In this document: piece by piece, positions 1-7,030 of the stretch
Layout of the letters: the number at the start of each line of letters is the position of its first letter
Position numbering within the stretch: the stretch's first letter is position 1
Assembly: GCA_038211015.1 (NCBI GenBank)
Contig: JBBQVZ010000085.1
Location: 1 to 15,334 of the forward strand
Length of the DNA stretch: 15,334 nt
Direction of reading: 5' to 3'
Source: JBBQVZ01 sp038211015
GTDB lineage: Bacteria; Actinomycetota; UBA4738; HRBIN12
Position numbers and translations under genes: made by a program
The notes under the pieces: generated by a model
The model's database searches: none
The model's input: the letters and a program-made list of their open reading frames with translations, nothing else
What the model was told of the DNA's origin: nothing

Positions 1-1028
1 GCCACGGCTGATCCTGGCGGCAGGTCGGCGGGCAGGTACCCCATCGCGAGCGCCTTGCCCAGGAACCAGCCGTGATCCGTCGACGTCAGCGTGCCCAGCT
101 CTCCGCCGTTCGCGTCCGACACGACGTCTCCGGCCGCGGGCACGTGGGACAGGTCGGGGAGCTCGATCCCTGTGAGGATCCGGGAGACCCCCTCGTCCCG
201 CTGTCGAAGGAGCGCGTCGCGGCCGATGAACGGCTCGGCGTCCAGGTCGACCGCCCACCCCAGTCCCGCTTCGACCGGCGACGTCGACTCGCTCACGTCC
301 AGTCCGTAGAGCGGGTACTTCTTCTCCATGCGGGTGCTCCGAAGCGCCCCCAGACCGCAGGGAGTCGCGCCGGCCGCCGTGAGCGCGTCCCACATGTGCA
401 GCGCGAAGTCCCGCGGGTAGTACAGCTCGTACCCGAGCTCGCCCGAGTACCCGGTCCTCGACAGCAAGGTCGGTACATCAGCGACGATGGTCTGGACGAA
501 CCGGAAGTACGGGAGCTCCCCGGTCGACAGATCGGCGTCCGCGAGCGGCGCGAGCAGCTCGCGCGAACCGGGTCCCTGCACGGACAGGTACGCCGTTCCC
601 GAGATGCAGTTCGTGACGTAGGCGCGACGGTCGCGCGCGTGTTCGGTCACGTGCTGCTCGATGGTTTCGGCGCGTGAAGGCGTGGCGATCAGCCAGTAGT
701 GCTCGGGCCCCAGCCGATACGCGGTGAGGTCGTCGATCATCCCGCCCGACGCGTTGCACACCGACGAGTAGAGGACCTGCCCGTCTGTAGCAAGGCGTCG
801 CGACACGTCACGCGCGAGCACATGGTCGAGGAGCGCCTGCGCGTCCGGACCTTTGATGTCGATCGGCCCCTGGTAGTACACGTCGTACAGACCCACACCC
901 GCGCGCGTGGCCATGTGCTCCCGTTCGGTCGAGGTGAACACGACCGCGGCGTCGAACCCGATCCGGTCCCCCATCTCGGCTCCGAGCTCCACGAACCGTT
1001 GGTGGTACGGCGTGTGACGTGTCGGCAT
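1..1028 (-). CDS. GcvT-like aminomethyltransferase (folate-binding), partial at the left edge
   Basis: Reading leftward from ATG at 1028, 342 codons stay open to the window edge, so the C-terminus is missing (T-proteins are usually about 365 residues). The GcvT fold is recognisable throughout: CNASGGMIDDL at residues 91-101 carries the conserved aspartate region of the folate pocket, RTGYSGELGYE at 191-201 matches the family YTGE-x-G-x-E motif, and GLGALRSTRMEKKYPLYG at 225-242 matches the Arg-containing strand. Canonical T-protein moves the aminomethyl carbon from the H-protein lipoyl arm to tetrahydrofolate. No gcvH or gcvP is visible here, and the usual SHMG stretch after the VGL(F/Y)DV motif reads YYQG (51-54), so this may be a GcvT-family demethylase or a paralogue rather than the glycine-cleavage enzyme. 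It lies 42 bp downstream of the helicase on the same strand. There is no SD; a TAGGCT box lies 8 nt before the ATG. Confidence 0.88.
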   Translation of the reverse strand, partial: MPTRHTPYHQRFVELGAEMGDRIGFDAAVVFTSTEREHMATRAGVGLYDVYYQGPIDIKGPDAQALLDHVLARDVSRRLATDGQVLYSSVCNASGGMIDDLTAYRLGPEHYWLIATPSRAETIEQHVTEHARDRRAYVTNCISGTAYLSVQGPGSRELLAPLADADLSTGELPYFRFVQTIVADVPTLLSRTGYSGELGYELYYPRDFALHMWDALTAAGATPCGLGALRSTRMEKKYPLYGLDVSESTSPVEAGLGWAVDLDAEPFIGRDALLRQRDEGVSRILTGIELPDLSHVPAAGDVVSDANGGELGTLTSTDHGWFLGKALAMGYLPADLPPGSAV

Positions 1029-1036
1029 GGTGCGGG

Positions 1037-1042
1037 AGCCTA
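1037..1042 (-). promoter_or_regulatory. Candidate -10 box for a leaderless GcvT-like transcript
   Basis: On the minus strand TAGGCT is followed by 8 nt and then the ATG at 1028. A TANNNT hexamer at this distance would start transcription at or next to the start codon. No convincing -35 element is seen, which is common for leaderless actinobacterial promoters. This is inference from position only. Confidence 0.35.
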
Positions 1043-1070
1043 GCGGAGGATCGGCAACGCCGGGTACCGC

Positions 1071-2336
1071 TCAGCGCCGGTGACGGTTCCCGTTCGGCGG
1101 TCGCCTGGGACCGCTGCTGCCCGAGGGCCGGGGCGCGTCCATCCGCAGGCCTGCCTCGCCGAACTCCACGTGGAGCTCGAGCACCTTGGCGATCTTGCCG
1201 ACGTCCCAGCGCTTCTCCGGGGTGACGAACGTGATCCCCGTGCCGCCGCGTCCCGCGCGCGCCGTGCGTCCGACGCGATGCACGTACGCCTTCTCGTCCT
1301 CGGGCGGATCGAAGTTGATCACGTGCGTGATGTGCTCGAGGTCCAAACCGCGTGCGGCGACATCCGTCGCGACGAGCACGTCGTTCGCACCTGACGCGAA
1401 GTGACCGAGCGACCGCTCGCGCGCGCCCTGCGTCATCCCGCCGTGCAACGCGCCGGCGCGGAAGCCCTGGGTCTTGAGGTTCTTCGCCAGACGATCGGCG
1501 CCACGCTGCGTCCGCACGAAGATCAACGTCAGCCCGCGATCGGCGGCAAGCTCACGGACGAGAGCCTGCGACTTCCGGCTCTGTTCCACGGCGACGAACC
1601 GGTGATCGGCTTCGGCAACGAGCACCCCGTCTTCGTCGTTCACCTCATGCTTCACGGGATCGTGCGTGAAGCGCGCGGCAAGACGCCCCACCTCGCCGTC
1701 GAGCGTGGCCGAGAACAGCATGGTCTGGCGATCCGGCCGGAGCATCTCGAGGATGCGCTTCACGTCGGGGAGGAACCCCATGTCGAGCATGCGATCGGCC
1801 TCGTCCAGCACGCAGATCCGCACGCGGTCCAAGCGGAGCAGCCTGCGCGCCACCAGATCGAGCAGACGACCGGGGGTGGCGATCACGATGTCCGCCCGAC
1901 GCGCGCGTTTGGCCTGTGGGCCGATCGCGACGCCACCGTAGACGGCCGCGACGTGTAGGTGGCGGACATCGGCGATCGCGCGGAAGTCCTCGGTCACCTG
2001 GCTGGCGAGCTCCCGCGTCGGCGCCAGGATCAGGGCCGACGGGCTGTTGCCGCTCGGGGTCAGCCGCTCCACGATCGGGACGGCGAACGCGAGCGTCTTG
2101 CCGGACCCGGTCCGCGAGCGCGCGAGCACGTCGCGTCCGGCGATCGCGTCGCGGAGCACGAGCTCCTGGATCGCGAACGCGCCGGTGATGCCGCGCATCT
2201 GGAGCGCGTCGACGACCGGCCGGGAGACGCCGAACTCGGCGAAACCCATCAGTGGGGCGACGGATGTGAGCGGTTTCAGGGTCGTCAGCTGAGCTGCTGG
2301 TGATGGACGCCGTGGGTTCACGGTTCGTTGCGACAT
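1071..2336 (-). CDS. DEAD-box ATP-dependent RNA helicase
   Basis: This 421-residue protein has the complete superfamily 2 DEAD-box motif set in order: Q motif (Gln57), motif I ARSRTGSGKT (72-81), PTREL (106-110), TPGRL (154-158), motif II DEAD (178-181), motif III SAT (209-211), then in the second RecA domain FVRTQ (273-277), LHGGM (297-301), ATDVAARGLD (323-332) and motif VI HRVGRTARAG (353-362). It should unwind or remodel RNA duplexes with ATP, in ribosome assembly, mRNA decay or cold adaptation, as RhlE/CsdA-type proteins do. The last 20 or so residues form an Arg/Pro-rich basic tail, typical for nonspecific RNA binding. The ATG at 2336 is preceded by AAAGGG with an 8-nt gap, which supports the 29-residue extension before the helicase core. 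The Q motif upstream residues are AFAIQ rather than the usual PTPIQ. Confidence 0.95.
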   Translation of the reverse strand: MSQRTVNPRRPSPAAQLTTLKPLTSVAPLMGFAEFGVSRPVVDALQMRGITGAFAIQELVLRDAIAGRDVLARSRTGSGKTLAFAVPIVERLTPSGNSPSALILAPTRELASQVTEDFRAIADVRHLHVAAVYGGVAIGPQAKRARRADIVIATPGRLLDLVARRLLRLDRVRICVLDEADRMLDMGFLPDVKRILEMLRPDRQTMLFSATLDGEVGRLAARFTHDPVKHEVNDEDGVLVAEADHRFVAVEQSRKSQALVRELAADRGLTLIFVRTQRGADRLAKNLKTQGFRAGALHGGMTQGARERSLGHFASGANDVLVATDVAARGLDLEHITHVINFDPPEDEKAYVHRVGRTARAGRGGTGITFVTPEKRWDVGKIAKVLELHVEFGEAGLRMDAPRPSGSSGPRRPPNGNRHRR

Positions 2337-2502
2337 GGATCGATCCCTTTCGAAAGATGTGGGGATGAGCGGCCCAGATCTTCCGGATAAGAAGGGAGTG
2401 AGACGGTCTTCACCACGCGGTGTCGGCGCATGAACGCGCTCGACCTACCCCATCAGGGTACGCGAAACAGGCGGGGTCACGACGGACGGACGCTCAGTGA
2501 CG
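2337..2502. other. Intergenic region upstream of the helicase
   Basis: These 166 bp separate the helicase start from the stop of the next minus-strand gene. They contain the helicase SD (2345-2350) and a minus-strand TACCCT at 2455-2460 that could serve as a -10 box, which would leave a 5' leader of about 110 nt. Long leaders are common on cold-shock helicase mRNAs, but no specific cold-shock element is recognised. No terminator hairpin with a T-run was found. Confidence 0.3.
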
Positions 2503-2700
2503 CTACGACCGTGCGAGCGGATGCTTGTACTTGGAGTCGGTGTGGAGCCAGCACGTCGTGCCGGCGTTGTACGTCGTGAGGACGGTGGAGCACCCTTCGT
2601 GATGGCACTGCCGCCCGGCGGTTGCCCGCGATCCCGCGCGCTTCCCGCGATCAGGCAAGCCGAACTGGATCTGGCTGCCTCCGCTGGTTGCTTTCGCCAT
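2503..2700 (-). CDS. Small Cys/His-rich protein, putative zinc-binding
   Basis: A 65-residue protein. Its C-terminal half has the pattern C32-x4-C37-x12-C50-x2-H53 in CHHEGCSTVL and TTCWLH, which fits a single structural zinc site, preceded by a basic Lys/Arg/Gly stretch (residues 19-31). Short proteins with a GCSTVL-x-x-YN-type core followed by C-x2-H look familiar from actinobacteria, but I cannot name a family. GGAG (2708-2711) lies 7 nt before the ATG at 2700, which supports this start. It is upstream of the helicase on the same strand and divergent from the MBL gene. The basic patch and possible zinc knuckle would suit nucleic-acid binding; that is inference. An overlapping longer minus-strand frame across the same DNA has no comparable motif. 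Confidence 0.65.
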   Translation of the reverse strand: MAKATSGGSQIQFGLPDRGKRAGSRATAGRQCHHEGCSTVLTTYNAGTTCWLHTDSKYKHPLARS

Positions 2701-2920
2701 CGACGGTCTCCGATCAGGAACGAAAGATCCGTGGGGGCGAGGGCGACGGGGATGTGGACCCCATGTTGATCACTCGGCGCGAACCCTCGGACGTCCGCCC
2801 GAGACTCCAAGCGTACTACGTTGGCGTTCGCCGACGACGGTACCGCCGAACGGCGTTCATGTTGACCTCGCATCGTCGTTCTTGGTTGGATGCCGCAGCG
2901 GCGGCCGAAAGGAGAGCGAC
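2701..2920. other. Divergent intergenic region with a 10-bp palindrome
   Basis: These 220 bp lie between the divergent small zinc-like gene and the MBL operon. They contain the perfect palindrome CGGACGTCCG at 2788-2797, flanked by CTCGG and CCGAG arms (2786-2790 and 2799-2803), which could be an operator or a small hairpin. A promoter for the plus-strand operon is proposed at 2862-2891. No convincing gene is present. Confidence 0.3.
2862..2891 (+). promoter_or_regulatory. Candidate promoter of the MBL-LLM-deaminase operon
   Basis: TTGACC (2862-2867, five of six to the -35 consensus) is followed after 18 bp by TTGGAT (2886-2891, three of six to the -10 consensus). Transcription would start near 2898, leaving a leader of about 23 nt that carries the AAAGGAG ribosome site before the ATG at 2921. 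Confidence 0.35.
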
Positions 2921-3490
2921 ATGGCGGAGCTACACATCCTGTGCGACGGATACGTCCGCGAGGGCGACGAGCTCCGCGTCGGTTCGACGGTCGGCTTCGT
3001 CCGTGACGGAGATGCGCTCGTCGTCATCGATCCCGGCATGGTCGTGAACGCGTCCTCCATCCTCGATCCGCTCCTCGCGCTCGGTGTCGCACCGAGCGAC
3101 ATCACCGACGTCGTGGTCTCCCACCACCATCCGGACCACACCGTGAACGTGGGGCTGTTCCCCGGCGCGCGCGTCCACGACTTCCAGGCGATCTACGTCG
3201 ACGACCTGTGGATCGACCGGCCGGCAGAAGGTTTCCAACTGTCGCCGGACGTGACGCTCATCGAGACGCCCGGTCACACGCCGCAAGACATCACGACGCT
3301 CGTGAGGACCGAGAGCGGCGTCGTCGGACTCACGCATCTGTGGTGGGCGGCCGACGGTCCCGCTGACGATCCGTACACGCACGACGCCTCCGTGCTCCAC
3401 GCGAACCGCGAACGTGTGCTGGGCGTGGTCTCGGAGATCGTGCCAGGCCACGGTCCGCGTTTCGTTCCGGACGCGAGCACGCCGCGCTGA
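2921..3490 (+). CDS. MBL-fold metallo-hydrolase (MBLAC1/glyoxalase II-like)
   Basis: A 189-residue single-domain metallo-beta-lactamase-fold protein. The metal motif SHHHPDH is at 67-73 (H68-x-H70-x-D72-H73), the next histidine is in PGHTPQD (H119) and the last in PGHGPRF (H177). The NVGLFPGA stretch after the first motif and the overall shortness resemble MBLAC1-type proteins, so a hydrolase of esters, thioesters or nucleic acid is possible; the substrate is unknown. The position where most MBL enzymes have the bridging Asp of a GD motif reads LTHLWW (137-142), so this ligand looks changed or displaced to D145. The start is fixed by AAAGGAG six nt upstream of ATG 2921; an open frame from 2882 lacks such a site. 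It is the first gene of a run with 13 bp to the next gene. Confidence 0.88.
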   Translation: MAELHILCDGYVREGDELRVGSTVGFVRDGDALVVIDPGMVVNASSILDPLLALGVAPSDITDVVVSHHHPDHTVNVGLFPGARVHDFQAIYVDDLWIDRPAEGFQLSPDVTLIETPGHTPQDITTLVRTESGVVGLTHLWWAADGPADDPYTHDASVLHANRERVLGVVSEIVPGHGPRFVPDASTPR

Positions 3491-3503
3491 TCGCGGCCCG
3501 GCG

Positions 3504-4439
3504 ATGACGCCACCGAAGCTCATCCTGATCCTCAGCGAGAACTGGACGATGACGTCGCCTCGCGATCTCTCGTCACTCGTGCGGTTCGCGGTCGAAGCGG
3601 AGGATGCGGGGTTCGACGCGGTGATGGTGAGCGAACACGTGGTGCTGGGACCGGACGCCGGCTCGGACGGTCTGCCCGCGAACCCGCGTGACTACGCGCT
3701 CCCCGGCAACCAGGATCCCGCGACACCGTGGCCCAGCTCGGTCGTGCTGCTGTCGGCCGTCGCTGCCGTCACCTCGCGGCTCCGGTTGGTGGCAGGGGCG
3801 ATCATCCCACCGCTCCGGCACCCGCTGCTCCTGGCCAAGGACCTGGCCACGCTCGACCTCCTGTCCGAGGGGCGGCTGATCGTGCAACCCACCGTGAGCT
3901 GGCATCGCGCGGAGTACGACGCGCTCGGCGTGGCGTTCACATCGAGAGGGGCGTTGCTGGATGAGCACCTGGGAGCGTGGCGCGCGCTGTGGCGCGACAC
4001 GCCTGCCTCGTTCGAAGGTTCGCATTACCGCTTCCACGACGTGTTCCTCGAACCAAAGCCGTATCGACCGGAGGGGCCGACGCTCTGGTTCGGAGGGAGC
4101 TCGCTCCACGATCGGCTCTTGCGACGCATCGTGATGTACGGCCACGGATTCAACCCGTTGGGACGTCCCGCGGCGGAGGAGCTGGAGCGCTTGCGTTCGG
4201 CGATGGCCGGGGCCGGCCGCAACATCGGCGAGTTGGAGATGGTCGGTGGCACACGCGGCGACTTCCTCGACCCGACGAGCGTGGCCGACCTGGGACAGGC
4301 GCTGTCGTCCGTCCCCGCACAGGTCGCCGCGGGCTTCACGTCGATCTGCATCAAGCCGTCGCAGTTCATCGACGACCCCGCGCGGATCGGCGCGTTCTGC
4401 CGGGAGGTCGTGCGGCGCGTGGCGGCGCTCGTAGGCTGA
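3504..4439 (+). CDS. LLM-class flavin/F420-dependent oxidoreductase
   Basis: A 311-residue luciferase-like TIM-barrel protein. Typical features are LVRFAVEAEDAGFDAVMVSEH (helix-strand near the N-terminus, residues about 24-44, ending in the S-E-H motif), the block TSRLRLVAGAIIPPLRHPLL near residues 92-111, SEGRLIVQPTVSWHRAEYDA (about 122-141), and EGPTLWFGGSS before the last third. Proteins of this type reduce or oxidise small substrates with F420H2 or FMN; the substrate here cannot be read from the sequence. The start at ATG 3504 is 13 bp after the MBL stop; the open frame extends upstream to 3414 but overlaps the MBL coding region. The stop is only 5 bp before the deaminase ATG, so translation is probably coupled. 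No strong SD precedes this start. Confidence 0.9.
   Translation: MTPPKLILILSENWTMTSPRDLSSLVRFAVEAEDAGFDAVMVSEHVVLGPDAGSDGLPANPRDYALPGNQDPATPWPSSVVLLSAVAAVTSRLRLVAGAIIPPLRHPLLLAKDLATLDLLSEGRLIVQPTVSWHRAEYDALGVAFTSRGALLDEHLGAWRALWRDTPASFEGSHYRFHDVFLEPKPYRPEGPTLWFGGSSLHDRLLRRIVMYGHGFNPLGRPAAEELERLRSAMAGAGRNIGELEMVGGTRGDFLDPTSVADLGQALSSVPAQVAAGFTSICIKPSQFIDDPARIGAFCREVVRRVAALVG
4432..4437 (+). promoter_or_regulatory. TAGGCT box 7 nt before the deaminase start
   Basis: TAGGCT lies inside the last codons and stop of the LLM gene (codons GTA GGC TGA) and ends 7 nt before ATG 4445. It is the same hexamer found before the GcvT-like gene. It could give a second, leaderless transcript for the deaminase inside the operon, or could be chance. 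Confidence 0.25.
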
Positions 4440-4444
4440 CGGCG

Positions 4445-5515
4445 ATGACCGTCGCCCCCGACCTCGAGCAGATCCGCCGAGCACCGAAGGTGCTGCTCCA
4501 CGATCATCTCGACGGCGGTTTGCGAGCGGGGACGATCGTCGAGCTGGCCGAGCAGACCGGCTACGCGGATCTTCCGACCACCGACCCCGAGGAGCTCGGC
4601 GCGTGGATGACGCGCGGGGCGAGCCGCAAGGACCTGGTCCTGTACCTCGAGACGTTCGCGCACACGGTCGGCGTGATGCAGACGCCGGAGGCGCTGATCC
4701 GGGTGGCGCGAGAATGCGCCGAGGACCTGGCGGACGACGGCGTCGCGTACGCCGAGGTGCGGTTCGCGCCCGAGCTGCATCTGGAGCGCGGCCTGTCGTT
4801 GGAAGACGTCGTGGAGTCGGTGCAGGAAGGGTTCCGGCTGGGAAGCGAGGGCCGGCCGATCACCGTTCGGACGTTGCTCACCGCCATGCGGACCGCGGCG
4901 CGGAGCCTGGAGATCGCCGACCTCGCGGTGCGATGGCGGGACCGCGGCGTGTGTGGATTCGACATCGCCGGCGCGGAGGCCGGGTACCCGCCCACGCGTC
5001 ACCTCGACGCGTTCGAGCACATCCGCGGCGAGAACTTCCACCTGACGATCCATGCGGGCGAGGCGTTCGGACTGCCGTCGATCTGGGAGGCCTTGCAGCT
5101 CTGCGGCGCAGAACGTCTGGGTCACGGCGTGCGGATCGTCGACGACATCGACGTCGCGCCCGATGGCTCGGTCCGGTTGGGGCGACTCGCCGCCATGGTG
5201 CGCGACCGCCGGGTGCCGCTGGAGCTGTGTCCGACGTCTAACGTCCACTCGGGCGCCGCGCCGTCGATCGCGGACCATCCGATCGGGCTGCTGGCCGACC
5301 TCCGGTTCCGCGTCACGGTCAATACCGACAACCGGCTGATGTCGGCGATCACGCTGAGTCAGGAGATGGCGAACCTCGTCGACGCGTTCGGGCTCGGATG
5401 GGATCGCCTGGAGTGGCTCACGATCAACGCGATGAAGTCGGCGTTCCTCCCGTTCGACGAACGGCTCGCCCTGATGGACGGGGTGATCAAGCCGGGATAC
5501 GCCGCGCTGCGTTAG
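4445..5515 (+). CDS. add: Adenosine deaminase
   Basis: A 356-residue amidohydrolase-fold enzyme that converts adenosine (and deoxyadenosine) to inosine in purine salvage. Metal and catalytic residues are visible in order: H19-D-H21 in LLHDHLDGG, HAGE (H203, E206), GHGVR (H227), LELCPTSNVHSG (259-270) and NTDN (D295). The residue after the metal-binding Asp is Asn296 instead of the Asp seen in the mammalian enzyme; I recall the TDN form as common in actinobacterial deaminases. The length is normal for the family. It is the third gene of the run starting at 2921, with a 5-bp gap after the LLM gene and no clear SD. Its TAG stop overlaps the TAA stop of the convergent DinB-like gene. Confidence 0.93.
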   Translation: MTVAPDLEQIRRAPKVLLHDHLDGGLRAGTIVELAEQTGYADLPTTDPEELGAWMTRGASRKDLVLYLETFAHTVGVMQTPEALIRVARECAEDLADDGVAYAEVRFAPELHLERGLSLEDVVESVQEGFRLGSEGRPITVRTLLTAMRTAARSLEIADLAVRWRDRGVCGFDIAGAEAGYPPTRHLDAFEHIRGENFHLTIHAGEAFGLPSIWEALQLCGAERLGHGVRIVDDIDVAPDGSVRLGRLAAMVRDRRVPLELCPTSNVHSGAAPSIADHPIGLLADLRFRVTVNTDNRLMSAITLSQEMANLVDAFGLGWDRLEWLTINAMKSAFLPFDERLALMDGVIKPGYAALR

Positions 5516-6195
5516 TCGCCGGCGCGGTCCTCGATCTCCCACGCATGATCGAGCACGTGCCAAGCGGCACGGCGGACGAAGTAGCGCGGCAGCCAGATCG
5601 ATCCTCCGCGAGGTCCCTTCTCCGGCAACCCGTGTGTGACCGCCCGGGACAGCGCCTCGCGGACCGCGCCGCGCTCCTCATCGGCGACCTCCCGCGGGTC
5701 ACGTCCCTCCGTCTTCGGGCGAGGGGCAGCAAGCTTGGCCACGTACGAGCCCTCCGCCCCGATCACGTGGTCGACGATGCCATCGAGCTCGCGTCCTCCC
5801 CCGCGCGGCCCTTTCCGCAGCTCCTTCCCCATGGCCGCGTCCACGCTGCGGTCGAACGCGGCCCACGAGGCCCCGAGGATCGCGACGAGTCGCTTCAGCT
5901 CGCGGGCATCGATCGGACGGCCGTCGGCGGCCGGCGCCACGGAAGGCGCCCCGAAATCGGTCGTGGCGTCCCCGCGGAGATGCTCCACCACGACGAGATC
6001 CGAGACGGACCGCGGCGCCTTGAACCCCGGTACGGATCCGGCGACGACGCCCGCGTAGCGTGGGGCGTACTCGAGCAGCGAGGCGAGCGCATCGTCTTCT
6101 CGACGTCCGCCTCGGCACCATCCGGGCCGCTCGACCGCGCCGGCGAACGCGCGCTTGGTGCCCGACTCCGTGTAGACCTGCACCGCAACGGCCAT
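5512..6195 (-). CDS. Conserved DinB-like domain protein of unknown function
   Basis: A 227-residue protein. The C-terminal half (about 95-227) looks like a DinB/DUF664-type four-helix bundle, with GIVDHVIGAEGSYV (139-152, His143) and RRAAWHVLDHAWEIEDR (208-224, His213 and His217) as possible metal-binding helices. The N-terminal part beginning MAVAVQVYTESGTKRAFAGA is a separate alpha/beta segment; the combination is familiar as a conserved hypothetical in actinobacteria. DinB-fold proteins include thiol transferases using mycothiol or bacillithiol, but nothing here fixes a reaction. The start at 6195 was chosen because recognisable sequence begins there; an open frame runs upstream to 6294 without conserved features. 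No SD is seen, but TAGCGT lies 8 nt upstream. It converges on the deaminase gene with a 4-bp overlap. Confidence 0.75.
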   Translation of the reverse strand: MAVAVQVYTESGTKRAFAGAVERPGWCRGGRREDDALASLLEYAPRYAGVVAGSVPGFKAPRSVSDLVVVEHLRGDATTDFGAPSVAPAADGRPIDARELKRLVAILGASWAAFDRSVDAAMGKELRKGPRGGGRELDGIVDHVIGAEGSYVAKLAAPRPKTEGRDPREVADEERGAVREALSRAVTHGLPEKGPRGGSIWLPRYFVRRAAWHVLDHAWEIEDRAGD

Positions 6196-6203
6196 CGCCG
6201 GTG

Positions 6204-6209
6204 ACGCTA
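6204..6209 (-). promoter_or_regulatory. Candidate -10 box for a leaderless DinB-like transcript
   Basis: On the minus strand GATAGCGT contains TAGCGT, ending 8 nt before the ATG at 6195. No SD is present, which supports leaderless initiation and this choice of start codon. Confidence 0.4.
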
Positions 6210-6274
6210 TCGCACGAGGGAGCGACTCACGATCCGCTATCCAGGGAGCCGCTGGACGTGCCGATACCGCAGCG

Positions 6275-6409
6275 GTGGGAGACGAGGGGTTCACGTGCGC
6301 GGAGTGCGGCCAGCCCGTGGATCCGGATCTCTCCTACATCATGAGCGTGCCGGTCGGCAGGGAACCGCTCTACCACCACCCGGCCTGCATCGGCCTCGAC
6401 CCGTACTGA
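6275..6409 (+). CDS. 44-residue Cys/His protein, putative zinc-binding
   Basis: Starting at GTG 6275, the frame encodes FTCAECGQPVDPD followed by SYIMSVP and LYHHPACIGLDPY, ending at TGA 6407-6409. Cys8-x2-Cys11 together with H35-x2-C38 (or H34) forms a plausible one-zinc ribbon similar in spacing to half a LIM or treble-clef finger. The frame is open upstream to a stop near 6172, but GTG 6275 is the only ATG/GTG start seen before the first cysteine. There is no good SD. It sits 79 bp from the divergent DinB-like start and 120 bp before the receiver gene. Function unknown; it was found by reading the frames directly rather than from a long ORF. Confidence 0.55.
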   Translation: MGDEGFTCAECGQPVDPDLSYIMSVPVGREPLYHHPACIGLDPY

Positions 6410-6529
6410 CCAACGAGGGTGCCGTGCCGTCGGCCGGATGGGGGAACGGGACTTGGCCCCGACCGCCCTATGCGCTGAGGGGTTCGCGGCGCCGAAGCTT
6501 GTCGTAAGAGATCGAAGGGGGATCGACCC

Positions 6530-6958
6530 ATGCGGATACTCGTGATCGACGACGACCCCGGCGTGCGGATGCTCTGCAAGATCGCGTTCCGCACCGGTGG
6601 CGACGAGATCGTCGAGGCGGCGAGCGGCAGAGAAGGTCTCGAGGTCCTCGCCACCGAAACCGTCGACGCCGTCGTCCTCGACGTGATGCTGCCCAGCGTG
6701 AACGGGTTCGAGATCCTGCGACGGATCCGCGAGGACACCCGCATCAGTCATCTCCCCGTCGTGCTGTTGAGCGTCCGAGTCGGCATCCAAGACCAGATCG
6801 ACGGATGGCGAGCCGGAGCCGACGACTACCTCACGAAGCCGTTCTCTCCCCGCGCGTTGGCAACGAAGGTCTACGAGATCTGTGGCATCGGTCCCGACGA
6901 GCGCGCCGAGCAGCGAGCTGAGCTCTTCTCGGAACGCGTCACGCTCCCCGGCGCCTGA
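6530..6958 (+). CDS. Stand-alone receiver-domain response regulator
   Basis: A 142-residue CheY-type receiver with no output domain. Acidic pocket D7-D8-D9 in VIDDDPG, phosphoacceptor D51 in VVLDVMLP, Ser81 at the Thr/Ser switch position (VVLLS) and Lys103 in YLTKPF are all present, so it should be phosphorylated by a histidine kinase that is not in the window. About 20 charged residues follow the receiver fold. The start at 6530 has a strong SD (AGGGGG at 6516-6521, 8-nt gap). The gene lies 72 bp upstream of a PAS-GGDEF protein on the same strand, so it may control c-di-GMP production by protein contact or act in the same pathway; that link is inference from context. Confidence 0.92.
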   Translation: MRILVIDDDPGVRMLCKIAFRTGGDEIVEAASGREGLEVLATETVDAVVLDVMLPSVNGFEILRRIREDTRISHLPVVLLSVRVGIQDQIDGWRAGADDYLTKPFSPRALATKVYEICGIGPDERAEQRAELFSERVTLPGA

Positions 6959-6972
6959 TCGCCGACCCTCAG

Positions 6973-6986
6973 CTCGGCTCGCCGAG
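6973..6986. repeat. Short hairpin between the receiver and GGDEF genes
   Basis: CTCGG (6973-6977), loop CTCG, CCGAG (6982-6986) forms a 5-bp stem in the 72-bp gap. It has no T-run, so it is at most a weak attenuator or mRNA-processing site. Confidence 0.25.
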
Positions 6987-7030
6987 TGCCGATACACAGG
7001 GTGTACGGCTCTCGATGAAGGCGGCCCAAG

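Noticed and set aside
2445..2873. Minus-strand frame of 142 codons across the small zinc-like gene
   Set aside because: No motif, no ribosome site; the overlapping 65-residue frame has an SD and an ordered Cys/His pattern.
4025..5563. Minus-strand open frame of 512 codons opposite the LLM and deaminase genes
   Set aside because: Shadow of high-GC coding sequence; no family pattern, and the plus-strand products are clear.
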